Assembly: GCA_937916195.1 (NCBI GenBank)
Contig: CALFTO010000127.1
Coordinates: 1 to 49,083 of the forward strand
Length of the DNA: 49,083 nucleotides
Reading direction: 5' to 3'
Origin: an uncultured Clostridia bacterium
GTDB taxonomy: Bacteria > Bacillota > Clostridia > Oscillospirales > Acutalibacteraceae
Position 1 is the first letter of the stretch, and each line of letters starts with the position of its first letter. Made by a program: the position numbers and the translations under genes. The notes below the pieces were generated by a model. The model was not told the origin of the DNA. It did no database searches and worked only from the letters and a program-made list of their open reading frames with translations. Positions 1-8,435 of this stretch are shown here, in pieces.

Positions 1-95
1 ACTGATGCGAAAACTGCTGCTACTGCTGCGTCAGCGTCTTTCTTTGAAATGCCTGTTTTTGCAACAACTGCTGCTACGAGTTCTGTCTTATTCAT
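1..95 (-). CDS. hup: HU-family DNA-binding protein, N-terminal part (cut by window edge)
   Basis: The reverse strand reads MNKTELVAAVVAKTGISKK and continues DADAAVAAVFAS, the classic N-terminal helices of HU, a small basic dimeric nucleoid protein that bends DNA. Only about 31 residues lie inside the window. The start is fixed by a GGAGGACT ribosome site at 101-108, five bases before the ATG. It follows mazG by about 50 bases on the same strand and is probably the last gene seen of the long recJ-to-mazG operon. In Bacillus a flippase gene and mazG are also neighbours, which supports the order as native. Confidence 0.9.
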   Translation of the reverse strand, partial: MNKTELVAAVVAKTGISKKDADAAVAAVFAS

Positions 96-145
96 TTGTA
101 AGTCCTCCAAATAAAAATTTTCTCTTTGTGTATCTTAAAAGGAAA

Positions 146-937
146 CTAATCCTTTTTAGCCAAATCCCAAAGCTTGTCCAATTCAGACAAGTCTGTTTCT
201 TTCATATTCATACCGCGTTCATCCGCCATTTTTTCGACTTTAGAAAAGCGGTCAATGAATTTGTCGGTTGAACCTGTAAGTGCCTCTTCACTGTCAACAC
301 CGATAAATCGGGAAACATTGACAACCGAGAAAAGCAAATCGCCAAGTTCTTCTCGCATATTGTCTTTATCGCCACTTGCGACTGCGATTTTAAGTTCTGC
401 CAGTTCTTCACTGATTTTATCAAATGCGCCGTCTGCATTATCCCAATCAAAGCCCACTTTAGATGCCTTTTTTTGAACCTTATCGGCACGCATTAGTGCG
501 GGAAATTCACGTGGGATTGAAAGCATTGATTCGGTCTGACTTTTCTGCTTTTTGGTACGTTTTTTAATAATATCCCAATTTTCAAGCACTTGGTCGCTTG
601 TGTCAGCCTTAACCTCGCCAAAAACGTGGGGGTGACGCTCAATCATCTTTTTGCAGATTCCGTCAGCAACATCACTGAGTTCAAATGTGCCTTGCTCACG
701 CTCAATCTGTGTATGGAAAACAACCTGCAAAAGTACGTCACCGAGTTCTTCTAAAAGAAGCTCTTTATCGTTTTTATTGATTGCCTCAATAACCTCATAG
801 GTTTCTTCAAGGAAATCGCGACGGATTGATTTGTGGTCCTGTTCTCTATCCCAAGGGCAACCCTCAGGTGAACGAAGAATTTCAACAATATCAATCAAAT
901 CGGCTACATTGTAGTTTTCTTTAAACTGAAAATCCAT
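146..937 (-). CDS. mazG: Nucleoside triphosphate pyrophosphohydrolase MazG
   Basis: A 263-residue protein with two tandem MazG domains, the usual long form. It hydrolyses NTPs or dNTPs to NMP and pyrophosphate, cleaning the nucleotide pool. The first domain shows the metal-binding helices EETYE (about residues 44-48) and EELGD (about 63-67) after the conserved RSPEGCPWDREQ. The second repeats the pattern with ELAELK and REELGDLLFSVVN (about 180-210). The start lies 22 bases after the flippase stop, preceded by AAAGGG. The pairing with a MurJ/SpoVB-family flippase matches the yabM-yabN order of Bacillus. Nothing looks broken. Confidence 0.95.
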   Translation of the reverse strand: MDFQFKENYNVADLIDIVEILRSPEGCPWDREQDHKSIRRDFLEETYEVIEAINKNDKELLLEELGDVLLQVVFHTQIEREQGTFELSDVADGICKKMIERHPHVFGEVKADTSDQVLENWDIIKKRTKKQKSQTESMLSIPREFPALMRADKVQKKASKVGFDWDNADGAFDKISEELAELKIAVASGDKDNMREELGDLLFSVVNVSRFIGVDSEEALTGSTDKFIDRFSKVEKMADERGMNMKETDLSELDKLWDLAKKD

Positions 938-959
938 GAATATATACTACCCTTTCATT

Positions 960-2723
960 TTACTCTATAAAACCAAATTTTGCAAGTATTTTTGCAATTT
1001 TTTCTCCCTTTGGAAGCATAATTACATCATCTTTTGATATTCCCTTGACGAGAAGTGTCGAAATAACGTACACAAGTCCGCCAAAACCTATGGAAATTCC
1101 GAGGCAGATTATATTTTTAAGTGAGAATTCGGGAATAAATCTGTTGCAAAGTCCGTAAGAAGTGTAAGCCGCAACACCGCAGAGAATTCCGCTGAATATG
1201 GGCTTTAAGAATACCGAGAATATGTTTATTCTTACTCTTGCAGTACGTACGAGGGCTATGAAATTAATAGCAACAACAATTACATAGCAAAGCACTGTGC
1301 CGATTACCGCGCCATTAACATTGAGCTCGGGAATTGCAACGAAAATAAAGTTTGCCACAAGCTTTGCGACTGCACCGATTGTAAGAGAAATAAGCGGGAT
1401 TTTTGTCTTATCAAGAGCCTGAAGCATATTTGTCATAGGCTGTGAGAGTGCCATAAGGAAAATTGTGAAACCATAGGCAGTAAGTACAGGTGCGGCAATT
1501 GAAACACCGCTTGCAGACTCGCCATTACCGTAGAATGCGGCTAAAATCGGTTGAGCCAACACGCCCATTCCTATTCCGCAGGGCATTGCAACAAGCATTG
1601 TAACACGCATAACTGATTCAATTGACACCTTGATTTTATGTTTATTCTTAACTGCCCAAGCGGCTGAAAGTGTGGGGATTGCGCTAATGCCAAGTGTCAT
1701 TGTTATTGACGGAATAAGATTTCTGAAATCAAGCGACAATGAATATGCACCATAGAGGAAGTTTTTGATGTCCGCATCAAGAATTCCTACAAGCTCGGCG
1801 GAATAAAGATTTCTTATGAAATCAAGATTATTCTCAATCATATATTCAAGACGGTTCTGAATTGTGATTGAGTCAATAAGATTTGTAATACTGAATACAA
1901 GTGAGCTGAGGGCTACGGGAATTGCAAATTTAATAAGATTTTTTGCAATTACGCCCGACTTCTGAGGTCTTGGGGCATTAGCAAGCTCAGTTTTTGTGAT
2001 TTTGTCACCCTTTACCTTGTGCATAATAAGAAGGTAAATAAGACCTAAAACTGTGCCGAGAGTTACGCCCGCGGCAGCGCCTGCTGCGGCATAGGGATAA
2101 ATTGCACTTAAAGCTTCACTTTCATTGGCAACCTCTCTGCCGAAAACTGTAAGCCCTGCTTCATAGCGAGAATAGCCGTATTCGATTGCCCAACGAGCAC
2201 ATAAAAGTCCGAAAATCAGCTTTCCGCCGGCTTCAAAAACCTGCGACACCGCAGTTGGTGTCATATTTGAAAGTCCGTTGTAATAACCGCGATAGCTTGA
2301 CATTATACAACAGAAGAAAATTGACGGAGTAATTACGAAAACCGCAGGAAGAATGTCCATATTTCTTGCAGACATTGCATAAGGATATGCCAAAGCTAAC
2401 ATTGCGATTGTGCCAAGAATACCCACAATCAAGAAAAGTCTTTTTGCAACCTTGTGGATAATCTTTACGTCGCGGTAATTACCCAACGCCATTGCGCGAG
2501 ATACCATATTTGAAACGGCAACGGGAAGTCCTGCCATTGAAATTGTATAGATTGGAACATATAGGCTGTAAGCGGAGTCAAAATATCCTCTGCCAACCGT
2601 ACCAATCATATTGGAAAGAGGAATTTTGTAAATTACGCCGATAACCTTAACTATGATTGTAGCGAGGCTTAAAACAAGCGCGCCGTTAAGAAGCGTTTGA
2701 TTTTTTCTTTGCTTTTCTGCCAA
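960..2723 (-). CDS. SpoVB/MurJ-type MOP-superfamily flippase
   Basis: A 587-residue integral membrane protein with about 14 hydrophobic segments along its length. The N-terminal TLLNGALVLSLATIIVKVIG and the following KIPLSNMIGTVGRGYFDSAY are typical of the polysaccharide-biosynthesis/SpoVB/YabM branch of the MOP exporters. Family members flip lipid-linked cell-wall or polysaccharide precursors across the membrane; SpoVB is needed for spore cortex. Its place just upstream of mazG suggests it corresponds to Bacillus yabM. I cannot tell a vegetative from a sporulation role by sequence. Confidence 0.88.
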   Translation of the reverse strand: MAEKQRKNQTLLNGALVLSLATIIVKVIGVIYKIPLSNMIGTVGRGYFDSAYSLYVPIYTISMAGLPVAVSNMVSRAMALGNYRDVKIIHKVAKRLFLIVGILGTIAMLALAYPYAMSARNMDILPAVFVITPSIFFCCIMSSYRGYYNGLSNMTPTAVSQVFEAGGKLIFGLLCARWAIEYGYSRYEAGLTVFGREVANESEALSAIYPYAAAGAAAGVTLGTVLGLIYLLIMHKVKGDKITKTELANAPRPQKSGVIAKNLIKFAIPVALSSLVFSITNLIDSITIQNRLEYMIENNLDFIRNLYSAELVGILDADIKNFLYGAYSLSLDFRNLIPSITMTLGISAIPTLSAAWAVKNKHKIKVSIESVMRVTMLVAMPCGIGMGVLAQPILAAFYGNGESASGVSIAAPVLTAYGFTIFLMALSQPMTNMLQALDKTKIPLISLTIGAVAKLVANFIFVAIPELNVNGAVIGTVLCYVIVVAINFIALVRTARVRINIFSVFLKPIFSGILCGVAAYTSYGLCNRFIPEFSLKNIICLGISIGFGGLVYVISTLLVKGISKDDVIMLPKGEKIAKILAKFGFIE

Positions 2724-2749
2724 AATTTACACCTTCTTATAATAAAGCA

Positions 2750-3670
2750 TTAGCCTAAAAATTCACGGAGTAATGAGCCCTCGGGAACAAGATTTTCGGG
2801 AATATCCTGAAATTTTTCAAGAGCCTTTGCAAGTTTTTTGGCTTCCTGCTTAAATTCGTCGGAAATTTCGCTATTAAGAAGCAACGGCAATGCCTGATGC
2901 TTTAAAACACAGCTTTCATAAAGATGAATTGTATTTGCCTTTATATCTGCATTGTCACGGAACGGGAATAAATATTTATCTTCGCCCGCGGTAACATTTT
3001 TCCAAAGCTTATAGGTATTTTCAACAGAGCTGTCACGGAATTTATAGTCACGTACCATTCTGCGAATGAAACGCATATTTCGTTTATTTAAAATGATATT
3101 GCCCTTTTCGTCGTAAATTCGTGAGGACACATTAATATAGATTTTTATAAGCTTGCCCACGATTTTTTCGGTGATTACGGGGTTAAGAGCGTGAAGCCCC
3201 TCAATAATTACAACATCTTCATCGCCAAGCGTGATTTCATTGAATTGAGTATCACTTCGTCTGCCCGTTGTGAAATCGAATACGGGATTTTTAACGGTTT
3301 CACCGCGAAGAAGTGCATTCACGCACTCTTCAAAGCACTGCAAATCGAGTGCGTCAACTGTTTCAAAATCCTGCGAGCCATCGGGAAGATAAGGAATATC
3401 CTCACGATTAAGATAGAAATCGTCAAGGCTTAAAACATAGGTTTTAACACCTTTTTTAATAAGACTTTCGCTGAGCTTTCGCGCCGTTGTAGTCTTACCC
3501 GCTGACGAAGGACCTGCAAGCATTACAATTTCTCTGCCCTCTTCGTCAACTATGCGTTGTGCAATACCGTCAATGATATTCTGATAACGTTCTTCGCACT
3601 GTGCGATAAATGGCACGGGGTCTTTTGCCATTTCATTGATAAATTCTAATTTATTATTTAAGTTAGACAT
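2750..3670 (-). CDS. Uridine kinase-like nucleoside kinase
   Basis: A P-loop kinase of the phosphoribulokinase/uridine kinase family, 306 residues from the chosen start. Walker A is GPSSAGKTT near residue 54, followed by LSLDDFYLNRED, the substrate loop of Udk-type enzymes, and VVIIEGLHALNP. It probably phosphorylates a nucleoside using ATP or GTP; the exact substrate is not visible. An upstream in-frame ATG at 3700 lacks a ribosome site, whereas ATG 3668-3670 has AAAGGTGA seven bases before it, so I chose the shorter form. The gene follows hemZ by about 10 bases in the same operon. Confidence 0.85.
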   Translation of the reverse strand: MSNLNNKLEFINEMAKDPVPFIAQCEERYQNIIDGIAQRIVDEEGREIVMLAGPSSAGKTTTARKLSESLIKKGVKTYVLSLDDFYLNREDIPYLPDGSQDFETVDALDLQCFEECVNALLRGETVKNPVFDFTTGRRSDTQFNEITLGDEDVVIIEGLHALNPVITEKIVGKLIKIYINVSSRIYDEKGNIILNKRNMRFIRRMVRDYKFRDSSVENTYKLWKNVTAGEDKYLFPFRDNADIKANTIHLYESCVLKHQALPLLLNSEISDEFKQEAKKLAKALEKFQDIPENLVPEGSLLREFLG

Positions 3671-3680
3671 ATAATCACCT

Positions 3681-5120
3681 TTAAATATGGTATGTACCAT
3701 AAAACTCGGTTATTCTTTTCTTGCGTTCAACGAGTTCTTCAAATCCCGAAATATATTCAAAAGGATATTTGAAATTGAAAATTCGCTCGATTTCATCACC
3801 CTTTGGTGCTTTAAGCTTTGTGACTGCACCGCCACCGCAAGAGAGAATTGTGTGACATTCTTCCATCATAAAAATATTGTAAATACATTCTGTCCCCGTC
3901 TTTGCCCAGCCGACATTTTCAAGACTGCCTGCTGATTTTGACTGACGGTACATATAGTATGGGTGATAATCATTTTTAAGCTTTTCGTAAGTGTAATCAA
4001 GCATTTTTGATGCAAGAGTGGCATTTTGTGCCGCGATTTTCGGTGAATTCTGCCCTATACCCGATGCTCTTTTCACCGCAAGAGTATGAACCGTGATGTT
4101 TTCGGGGTCAAGCTGAAGTGCTGTATCAACAGAATAGCAGAAGCCCTCATAGGTGTCTGTGGGAAGCCCTGCGATTAAATCCATATTGATATTTCGGAAG
4201 CCGATTTTGCGAGCAAGATTGAAAATTTCAGTTGTATCCTCTGCACTATGTCGTCTGCCGACGGCTTGAAGCACCGAATTCACAAAAGTCTGTGGATTTA
4301 TGCTTATTCTGTCAACGGGGCTATTTTTCAGCACGCGCAGCTTTTCTTCGGTTATAGTGTCGGGTCTGCCCGCTTCAACTGTAAATTCACGGCAGGTAGA
4401 TAAATCAAAATTATTGTTTACTGCATCGGTAACGGTTTTAAGTTGCTCTGCTGAAAGAGTTGAGGGAGTTCCACCACCAACATAAACACTTTCAAGCTTT
4501 AGTCCGTTTGCCTTTGCGATTTCGCCTGTAAGTTCTAATTCTTTTACAAGGTATTCAACATATTGAGGTAAAAGCTTTTTAGCCTTTTCATTTTCGATTG
4601 AATGAGAAACGAACGAGCAATAGCTACATCTTGAGGGGCAAAAAGGAACAGAAATATAAAGGCTGAAAGAATCAGGTCTTGAGGTCGCAATTATGCGTTC
4701 TTCTTGGTCCGCAACACTGCGGGCAAGATGAAATTTCTCTTGGGTTACAAGCAAATCGGTTTTAAAATACTCTTCAGTTTTTTCTCTGCCCATTGCTTTC
4801 TCTGTATTTATAAGAAGCTTTGAGGGACGCACACCTGTGAGCACTCCCCATTTGGGCGAAAATCCTGTATATTCACTTAAAAGCGCATAGACCATTCTGC
4901 CCATCTGCATTTCGTCGTCATCGCAAAGAGGGGCAATAAGAGTTTTGAAAAAGCCGTCAAAATTTACGGTTACTGTAATTTCATCTTCAACCGCGGTGAG
5001 AAGATTAAAATCGTCGATTGCTTTGTCATAGACCACTTCGATTTTCTCATCGGGCATAAAAATGCGGACAAGCTTTTCCATTTCATAATGAAATTTGTGA
5101 TTTAGTACAAGTAATTTCAT
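3681..5120 (-). CDS. hemZ: HemZ-type radical SAM coproporphyrinogen dehydrogenase
   Basis: A 479-residue radical SAM protein. The [4Fe-4S]-binding CxxxCxxC motif is CPSRCSYC near residue 161, followed by YVGGGTPSTLS (SAM-binding GGTP) and INPQTFVNSVLQAVGR. The N-terminal extension of about 150 residues before the radical SAM core is typical of HemZ rather than HemN. HemZ is annotated as an oxygen-independent coproporphyrinogen III oxidase, but its activity is debated for many clostridia, so the reaction is family-level inference. It overlaps the preceding MBL gene by four bases (ATGA), implying translational coupling. Confidence 0.88.
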   Translation of the reverse strand: MKLLVLNHKFHYEMEKLVRIFMPDEKIEVVYDKAIDDFNLLTAVEDEITVTVNFDGFFKTLIAPLCDDDEMQMGRMVYALLSEYTGFSPKWGVLTGVRPSKLLINTEKAMGREKTEEYFKTDLLVTQEKFHLARSVADQEERIIATSRPDSFSLYISVPFCPSRCSYCSFVSHSIENEKAKKLLPQYVEYLVKELELTGEIAKANGLKLESVYVGGGTPSTLSAEQLKTVTDAVNNNFDLSTCREFTVEAGRPDTITEEKLRVLKNSPVDRISINPQTFVNSVLQAVGRRHSAEDTTEIFNLARKIGFRNINMDLIAGLPTDTYEGFCYSVDTALQLDPENITVHTLAVKRASGIGQNSPKIAAQNATLASKMLDYTYEKLKNDYHPYYMYRQSKSAGSLENVGWAKTGTECIYNIFMMEECHTILSCGGGAVTKLKAPKGDEIERIFNFKYPFEYISGFEELVERKKRITEFYGTYHI

Positions 5121-5767
5121 AATTTGTTTCTGAATCGTGTTCTCATATAACGGTTATTCTCGCGTTCAAAATTAAGGGTTGTTGAGGCTTCGTGACCGGG
5201 ATAAACCGCATAGTCCCCCTCTAAAGCGGCAATTTTTGCAAGTGACATAAGCTCTTCGCGAGGGTTACCTCCCGGAAAATCTGTTCTGCCTGCTGAAAGG
5301 TGAAAAAGAGTGTCACCTGAAAAAAGTATTCTGTCGTCGTCTAAAATATAGCAAACTCCGCCTTTAGTATGACCCGGAGTATGCATTACTTTAATTTTTG
5401 TATCTCCAAACTCAAGTTCGTCACCGTCATTTACTAAAATATCTGCCGAAAACGGTGTTGTGCCCTTACCCGGATATTGAAGAGAATATAAACTGAGCTT
5501 TGCGTCAGAAAGCATTGGTGCATCTTCATTATGAATTACAATTTTTGCCCCTGTCATATCGCGAAGTCTCTTTGCACCGCCGATATGGTCAAAATGGCCG
5601 TGAGTAAGAAGAATATATTTTACTGTTTTACCCTCAATTGCATTTACAAGCTTTGAATCAGCAAGTGCGGGGTCAACTATAAGACATTCGGAATTATTAA
5701 GATTTTCCACAACATAAGTATTTGTAGAAAGATTTCCTAAAACATAAGTATTTGTTAAAACAGCCAT
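5117..5767 (-). CDS. MBL-fold metallohydrolase (glyoxalase II/YqgX-like)
   Basis: A 216-residue metallo-beta-lactamase-fold hydrolase. The zinc ligands are visible as THGHFDHIGG (HxHxDH), the later MHTPGHTKGG histidine, FSGDTLF aspartate and the final YPGHE histidine. These small proteins are usually labelled glyoxalase II-like thioesterases; the true substrate is unknown. The longer reading from 5797 overlaps the end of dtd. ATG 5765-5767 begins MAVLTNTYVLGN, lies just past the dtd stop and has a GGAG about 11 bases upstream, so I prefer it. It sits between dtd and hemZ in the operon. Confidence 0.88.
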   Translation of the reverse strand: MAVLTNTYVLGNLSTNTYVVENLNNSECLIVDPALADSKLVNAIEGKTVKYILLTHGHFDHIGGAKRLRDMTGAKIVIHNEDAPMLSDAKLSLYSLQYPGKGTTPFSADILVNDGDELEFGDTKIKVMHTPGHTKGGVCYILDDDRILFSGDTLFHLSAGRTDFPGGNPREELMSLAKIAALEGDYAVYPGHEASTTLNFERENNRYMRTRFRNKL

Positions 5768-5768
5768 T

Positions 5769-6227
5769 TTATTTCTTTCTCCAGATTTCTGAATCATAAA
5801 GGATTGTTACAGGGCCGTCGTTGAGAAGCTCAACCTTCATATCTGCCCCGAAAACACCTTTGCCAACATTTTTTACTCCGTTTTTCAGAAGCTCGTCACA
5901 ATAATGCTCATAAAGCTCATTTGCACGGTTGGGCTCACCCGAACGGATAAATGACGGGCGATTGCCTTTTTTAACATCTGCACAAAGAGTGAACTGTGAA
6001 ACCGCAAGAATTTCGCCGTCTACCTGATTGACATCAAGATTCATTTTACCCTCGCTGTCTTCAAAGATACGAAGTGTTGCTGTTTTGCGGGCAAGCACCT
6101 CGGCATCGGCTTCGGTATCGTCATCCATAACACCCAAAAGCACTAAATATCCTTTATCAATTTTTGAAATAAGCTCACCGTCAACGGTGACGCCGGCATA
6201 TTTAACTCTTTGAATTACTGCTTTCAT
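5769..6227 (-). CDS. dtd: D-aminoacyl-tRNA deacylase
   Basis: A 152-residue protein of standard length for Dtd, which hydrolyses D-amino acids wrongly charged to tRNA. Seen are the N-terminal MKAVIQRV, the SQFTLCADVKKGNRPSF active-site motif and the cross-subunit GPVT near residue 138. It sits immediately downstream of relA, the order found in many Firmicutes, with only three bases between relA stop and dtd start. Fully intact. Confidence 0.95.
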   Translation of the reverse strand: MKAVIQRVKYAGVTVDGELISKIDKGYLVLLGVMDDDTEADAEVLARKTATLRIFEDSEGKMNLDVNQVDGEILAVSQFTLCADVKKGNRPSFIRSGEPNRANELYEHYCDELLKNGVKNVGKGVFGADMKVELLNDGPVTILYDSEIWRKK

Positions 6228-6230
6228 TTT

Positions 6231-8429
6231 CTATCTCTCCACAGATAAAATTCCGTCAATCTTTTCAATTTTTGTAATAAGATTTTTAAGATGGTCAACA
6301 CCGCTGACATTGACGGTCAGTTCAACAATTGTTCTGCCGTCTCTCATATCGTGAGTACTGATATTCACAATATTTACTCGCATATTTGCAACTGCCATTG
6401 CAATTTCTGCCATAAGTCCAATTCGTGAAAGGCAGGTAATCTGAAGTGTTGCCTTATATTCTTCTTTGACATTCTTATTCCAATAAGCATTTACCCAACG
6501 GGCAGGCTCGGCACAATTTCTGATATCCTTTGGCACATTGGTACAATTCTTTTTGTGAATTGACACACCGTGACCGCGAGTAATAAAACCGATAATCTCG
6601 TCGCCCGGAAGCGGATTACAACACTGCGAGAATTTAATAAGACAGTTATCAATGCCCTCAACAGTAACGCCCTCGTCGTTTTTCTTGTTGGGCTTTTGAA
6701 TAGGCAGAACCTTAATTTCTTCGCGATGCTTATCGTAATTTTTCTGATATTCCTCTTTAATATAGGGCATAAGACGGTTAATTGAAAGTCCACCGTAGCC
6801 GATTGCAGCATAGAAATCGTCAAGATTATCCATTCGCTGACGCTCTGCAAGCTTTTTGATAAATTTATTATAATCTTCTTCGCTTAAACGGATATAATTT
6901 CGCCTGAACTCACGTTCAACCTCAGCCTTACCCTCTGCGATGTTTTCTTCACGCTTTTCTTTCTTGAACCACGCGCGGATTTTACTTCTTGCCTGATTAG
7001 TTTTTACAATATTAAGCCAATCACGGCTGGGGCCTTTACCCTGCTGTGATGAGGTGAGAATTTCAACGATTTCGCCCGTTTTGATTACATAGTCAATGGG
7101 CACAATTCTGCCGTCAACCTTGGCACCCGTCATTTTGTTGCCGACTGCCGAGTGAATTGCATAAGCAAAGTCAATTACAGTTGAGCCCTGAGGCACATTA
7201 ATAACATCACCTTTAGGTGTATAAACAAATACCTCGTCAGTAATAAGGTCGGTTTTGATTGATGACACAATTTCTCTTGCGTCGCCTGTTTCCTGCTGTG
7301 CTTCGAGCATCTGACGAATCCATTGAAGACGGTCATCAAAGCTCTTTTTACCACCTGTTACACCGCTCTTATACTTCCAATGCGCCGCAATACCGAATTC
7401 TGCGGTATGGTGCATTTCCCAAGTTCTGATTTGCACTTCAAAGGTTACGCCCTCTTTACTGATAACGGTGGTATGAAGTGACTGATACATATTGGGCTTT
7501 GGAGTAGAAATATAATCCTTAAAACGATTGGGAAGCGGATTATACATATCGTGAATAATACCAAGACAGTTGTAGCAGTCAATAACGCTATCAACAATAA
7601 TACGCACCGCGTAAATATCGAAAATCTGGTCAAACTGCTTGCCCTGCATATACATTTTGCGGTAAATTCCGTGAACGGACTTAATTCGTCCGCTGATTTG
7701 AGCATTGGGAACTATCTGTTGAACACGCTCAAGAATTTTTGCCTTTGTATTTTCAATAAAGTTTTCGTCGGAACGGTTACTCTCTTTTAAACTCTTTTCA
7801 ATCTGCTCATAAGCCACAGGGTCAAGAAAACGAATAGCGCGGTCTTCAAGCTCTTCTTTTACCCAACGGATACCGAGACGGTGGGAAATGGGCGCAAAAA
7901 TTTCAAGAGTTTCAAGAGCCTTATCACGTTGCTTCTGTGGAGCTACATACTCAAGAGTACGCATATTGTGAAGTCTGTCAGCAAGCTTTACGATGATAAC
8001 GCGAATATCCTTTGACATTGCAAGAAGCATTTTACGCACATTTTCTGCCTGTGCCTGCTCTTTTGAGTCGCGAGAATTAAGTTGAACCTGACCGAGCTTT
8101 GTAACGCCGTCAACAAGCACGGCTACTTCGCCACCGAATTCAGCCTTTAACTGTTCGATTGTATATTCGGTATCTTCAACCACATCGTGAAGAAGGGCGG
8201 CAACAATTGACTGCCAATCCATACCCAAATCTACAAGAATATCTGCAACGGCAATCGGGTGGATAATATATGGCTCACCTGAACGGCGACGCTGTTCGCC
8301 GTGGCATTCTTTTGCAACCGCAAAGGCTTTGTCGATAACTTCGAGCTCGTTTTCATTATGAATTGCCGCTACTTTTGCACGCAAATCAGCATAGAGCTTA
8401 TCAACGTCTACAAAAACAACTTCTGCCAT
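6231..8429 (-). CDS. relA: Bifunctional (p)ppGpp synthetase/hydrolase RelA/SpoT (Rel)
   Basis: A 732-residue long Rel protein that makes and degrades the alarmone (p)ppGpp. The HD hydrolase domain shows HPIAVADILVDL and LLHDVVEDT (about residues 56-90). The synthetase domain has KSVHGIYRKM, RIIVDS and NMYQSLHTTV (about 255-320). A TGS domain begins at DEVFVYTPKGDVINVPQG (about 395) and an ACT domain ends the protein. Both catalytic halves look intact, as expected for the single long Rel of Firmicutes. It lies six bases after recJ in the same operon. Confidence 0.95.
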   Translation of the reverse strand: MAEVVFVDVDKLYADLRAKVAAIHNENELEVIDKAFAVAKECHGEQRRRSGEPYIIHPIAVADILVDLGMDWQSIVAALLHDVVEDTEYTIEQLKAEFGGEVAVLVDGVTKLGQVQLNSRDSKEQAQAENVRKMLLAMSKDIRVIIVKLADRLHNMRTLEYVAPQKQRDKALETLEIFAPISHRLGIRWVKEELEDRAIRFLDPVAYEQIEKSLKESNRSDENFIENTKAKILERVQQIVPNAQISGRIKSVHGIYRKMYMQGKQFDQIFDIYAVRIIVDSVIDCYNCLGIIHDMYNPLPNRFKDYISTPKPNMYQSLHTTVISKEGVTFEVQIRTWEMHHTAEFGIAAHWKYKSGVTGGKKSFDDRLQWIRQMLEAQQETGDAREIVSSIKTDLITDEVFVYTPKGDVINVPQGSTVIDFAYAIHSAVGNKMTGAKVDGRIVPIDYVIKTGEIVEILTSSQQGKGPSRDWLNIVKTNQARSKIRAWFKKEKREENIAEGKAEVEREFRRNYIRLSEEDYNKFIKKLAERQRMDNLDDFYAAIGYGGLSINRLMPYIKEEYQKNYDKHREEIKVLPIQKPNKKNDEGVTVEGIDNCLIKFSQCCNPLPGDEIIGFITRGHGVSIHKKNCTNVPKDIRNCAEPARWVNAYWNKNVKEEYKATLQITCLSRIGLMAEIAMAVANMRVNIVNISTHDMRDGRTIVELTVNVSGVDHLKNLITKIEKIDGILSVER

Positions 8430-8435
8430 CTATCA

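Noticed and set aside
5..271. 88-codon plus-strand ORF at the left edge
   Set aside because: It is antisense to the HU and mazG genes, which have clear motifs and ribosome sites.
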